Shown piece after piece: positions 51,148 to 51,778 of a stretch of 51,778 bases of DNA. Each line of letters opens with the position of its first letter. The stretch's first letter is position 1. The stretch covers positions 1-51,778 of the forward strand of contig PHDD01000030.1 in assembly GCA_002840905.1 (NCBI GenBank), given 5' to 3'. Source of the DNA: Bacteroidetes bacterium HGW-Bacteroidetes-4 (GTDB lineage Bacteria > Bacteroidota > Bacteroidia > Bacteroidales > SZUA-534). The position numbers and the translations under genes are program-made. Under the pieces are notes generated by a model. It did no database searches. It was not told the origin of the DNA and saw only the letters and a list, made by a program, of their open reading frames with translations.

Positions 51148-51178
51148 AACGCTTGCCCCACGGCAGGCGTTTTTTTTT
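51148..51178 (+). terminator. Terminator of the 19-heme gene
   Basis: AACGC-T-TGCC (51148-51157) pairs with GGCA-G-GCGTT (51162-51171), 10 bp including one T-G pair, followed by a T-run. It lies 23 bp past the stop codon. Confidence 0.88.
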
Positions 51179-51778
51179 GAGATAAAATTTTACTGAATTC
51201 ATTCGTTACTTTTTGTTTATTTACAATTAAAAAGGGAAAGCTGACAACGCTGATTTTCAAGCGCTTATTAATAAAATAAGTATTATTCAATGAACAATTA
51301 GCAATTGACAATTAAAAAAGTAAACTGCAGGTAGCTGTTACCCGCCTAACATCTATAATTTATTTCAGCAATCCAGTCATCCAGTGATTTAGTAAACCAG
51401 CATCAATTATGTACTAACAATTTAGAGCCTTCTGCTCACAAACCGCAACAAACCCCGGCGGAGTTAAAGCTCAATAAAAAAATATTGGAACAGAATAAAA
51501 TGCGGTTGCAAGCAATTGGTTGTCAAAAAAAGTCGGCTTACCCTTCACCGTAATTAGCCTTTAGTCAGCAGTCCTCAGTCAATGAACACTGGGCCTTAAT
51601 GGGAAAGCAATAAAGAAATAGTTAAAAAATACTTCTGCTTAACATATGTTTTTTTTTATGCATTTTTTTTATTTTTTTTTAACACTTGTAACCCACTATA
51701 TAGTCGCTCCTTAATATAAATTCAACATACTGAATATTAACAGCATAAAGTTGAAAACTTATTGATTTGCTATGTCAG
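51179..51778. other. AT-rich end of window, no gene seen
   Basis: 600 bp without a credible open frame, RNA gene or strong hairpin. Short direct echoes such as CAATTAGCAATTGACAATTA near 51293-51313 and homopolymer runs are the only structure. Confidence 0.5.

Overview
The window comes from a Bacteroidota chromosome, most likely a marine or sediment anaerobe or facultative anaerobe of the Bacteroidales/Marinilabiliales type; the genus cannot be fixed from this sequence. The evidence is a type IX secretion set (PorU, PorV, GldJ, a PorP/SprF protein), secreted proteins with type IX C-terminal sorting domains, a PSP1/RicT protein, a long-form urocanate hydratase, AT-rich spacers, and several promoters of the Bacteroidota form (TTG, about 19 nt, TAnnTTTG).

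Layout. 1-1466: the start of an MMPL/RND exporter behind its TetR regulator. 1912-5569: a seven-gene minus-strand redox/electrophile operon (thioredoxin-like, small membrane protein, FMN reductase, DODA-type dioxygenase, NmrA-like reductase, DoxX, MarR). 5640-9873: an accessory stretch with a decayed porin, tandem repeats, a SWIM-domain gene between two related hairpin elements, a 5'-truncated group II intron remnant and an unrecognised gene. 10259-16650: a Cus/Czc-type metal efflux operon. 16711-23540: housekeeping genes (YqhD-like dehydrogenase, DUF2892, PSP1/RicT, FolC, PhoH) and one small sorting-domain protein. 23915-27870: a lipoprotein and a 1161-residue Asp-box secreted protein. 28061-30769: lysC-lysA with a leader region. 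30943-31043: a candidate small RNA. 31062-40960: murF, gldJ, sprF-like gene, porU, porV, ispF and a thioredoxin-like gene. 40995-45629: a lipoprotein, hutU, an AGCS symporter and a DUF393 gene. 45669-51124: three multiheme cytochrome genes.

The most notable signals are regulatory. First, the lysC-lysA leader encodes a 28-residue peptide with eight lysines, followed by mutually exclusive 1:2, 2:3 and 3:4 pairings that end in a terminator just before lysC: the full layout of a ribosome-stalling attenuator responding to lysine. Second, the three cytochrome promoters share one geometry: a perfect FNR/CRP-type palindrome (TTGAT-N4-ATCAA) lying 75-76 bp upstream of a TAnnTTTG box, with no -33 TTG. 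One palindrome serves two divergent promoters. Third, three hairpins of near-identical architecture (inner arms 9-10 bp, loop 23-24 nt) lie in the accessory part. Two bracket the SWIM gene and one is interrupted at its inner arm by the group II intron end, which recalls attC-like cassette boundaries.

The cytochrome cluster joins a seven-heme membrane-anchored protein, a tetraheme c554-like protein and a 19-heme protein fused to a b-type membrane domain. It looks like a quinone-linked anaerobic electron-transfer module, but the terminal acceptor cannot be read from the window.
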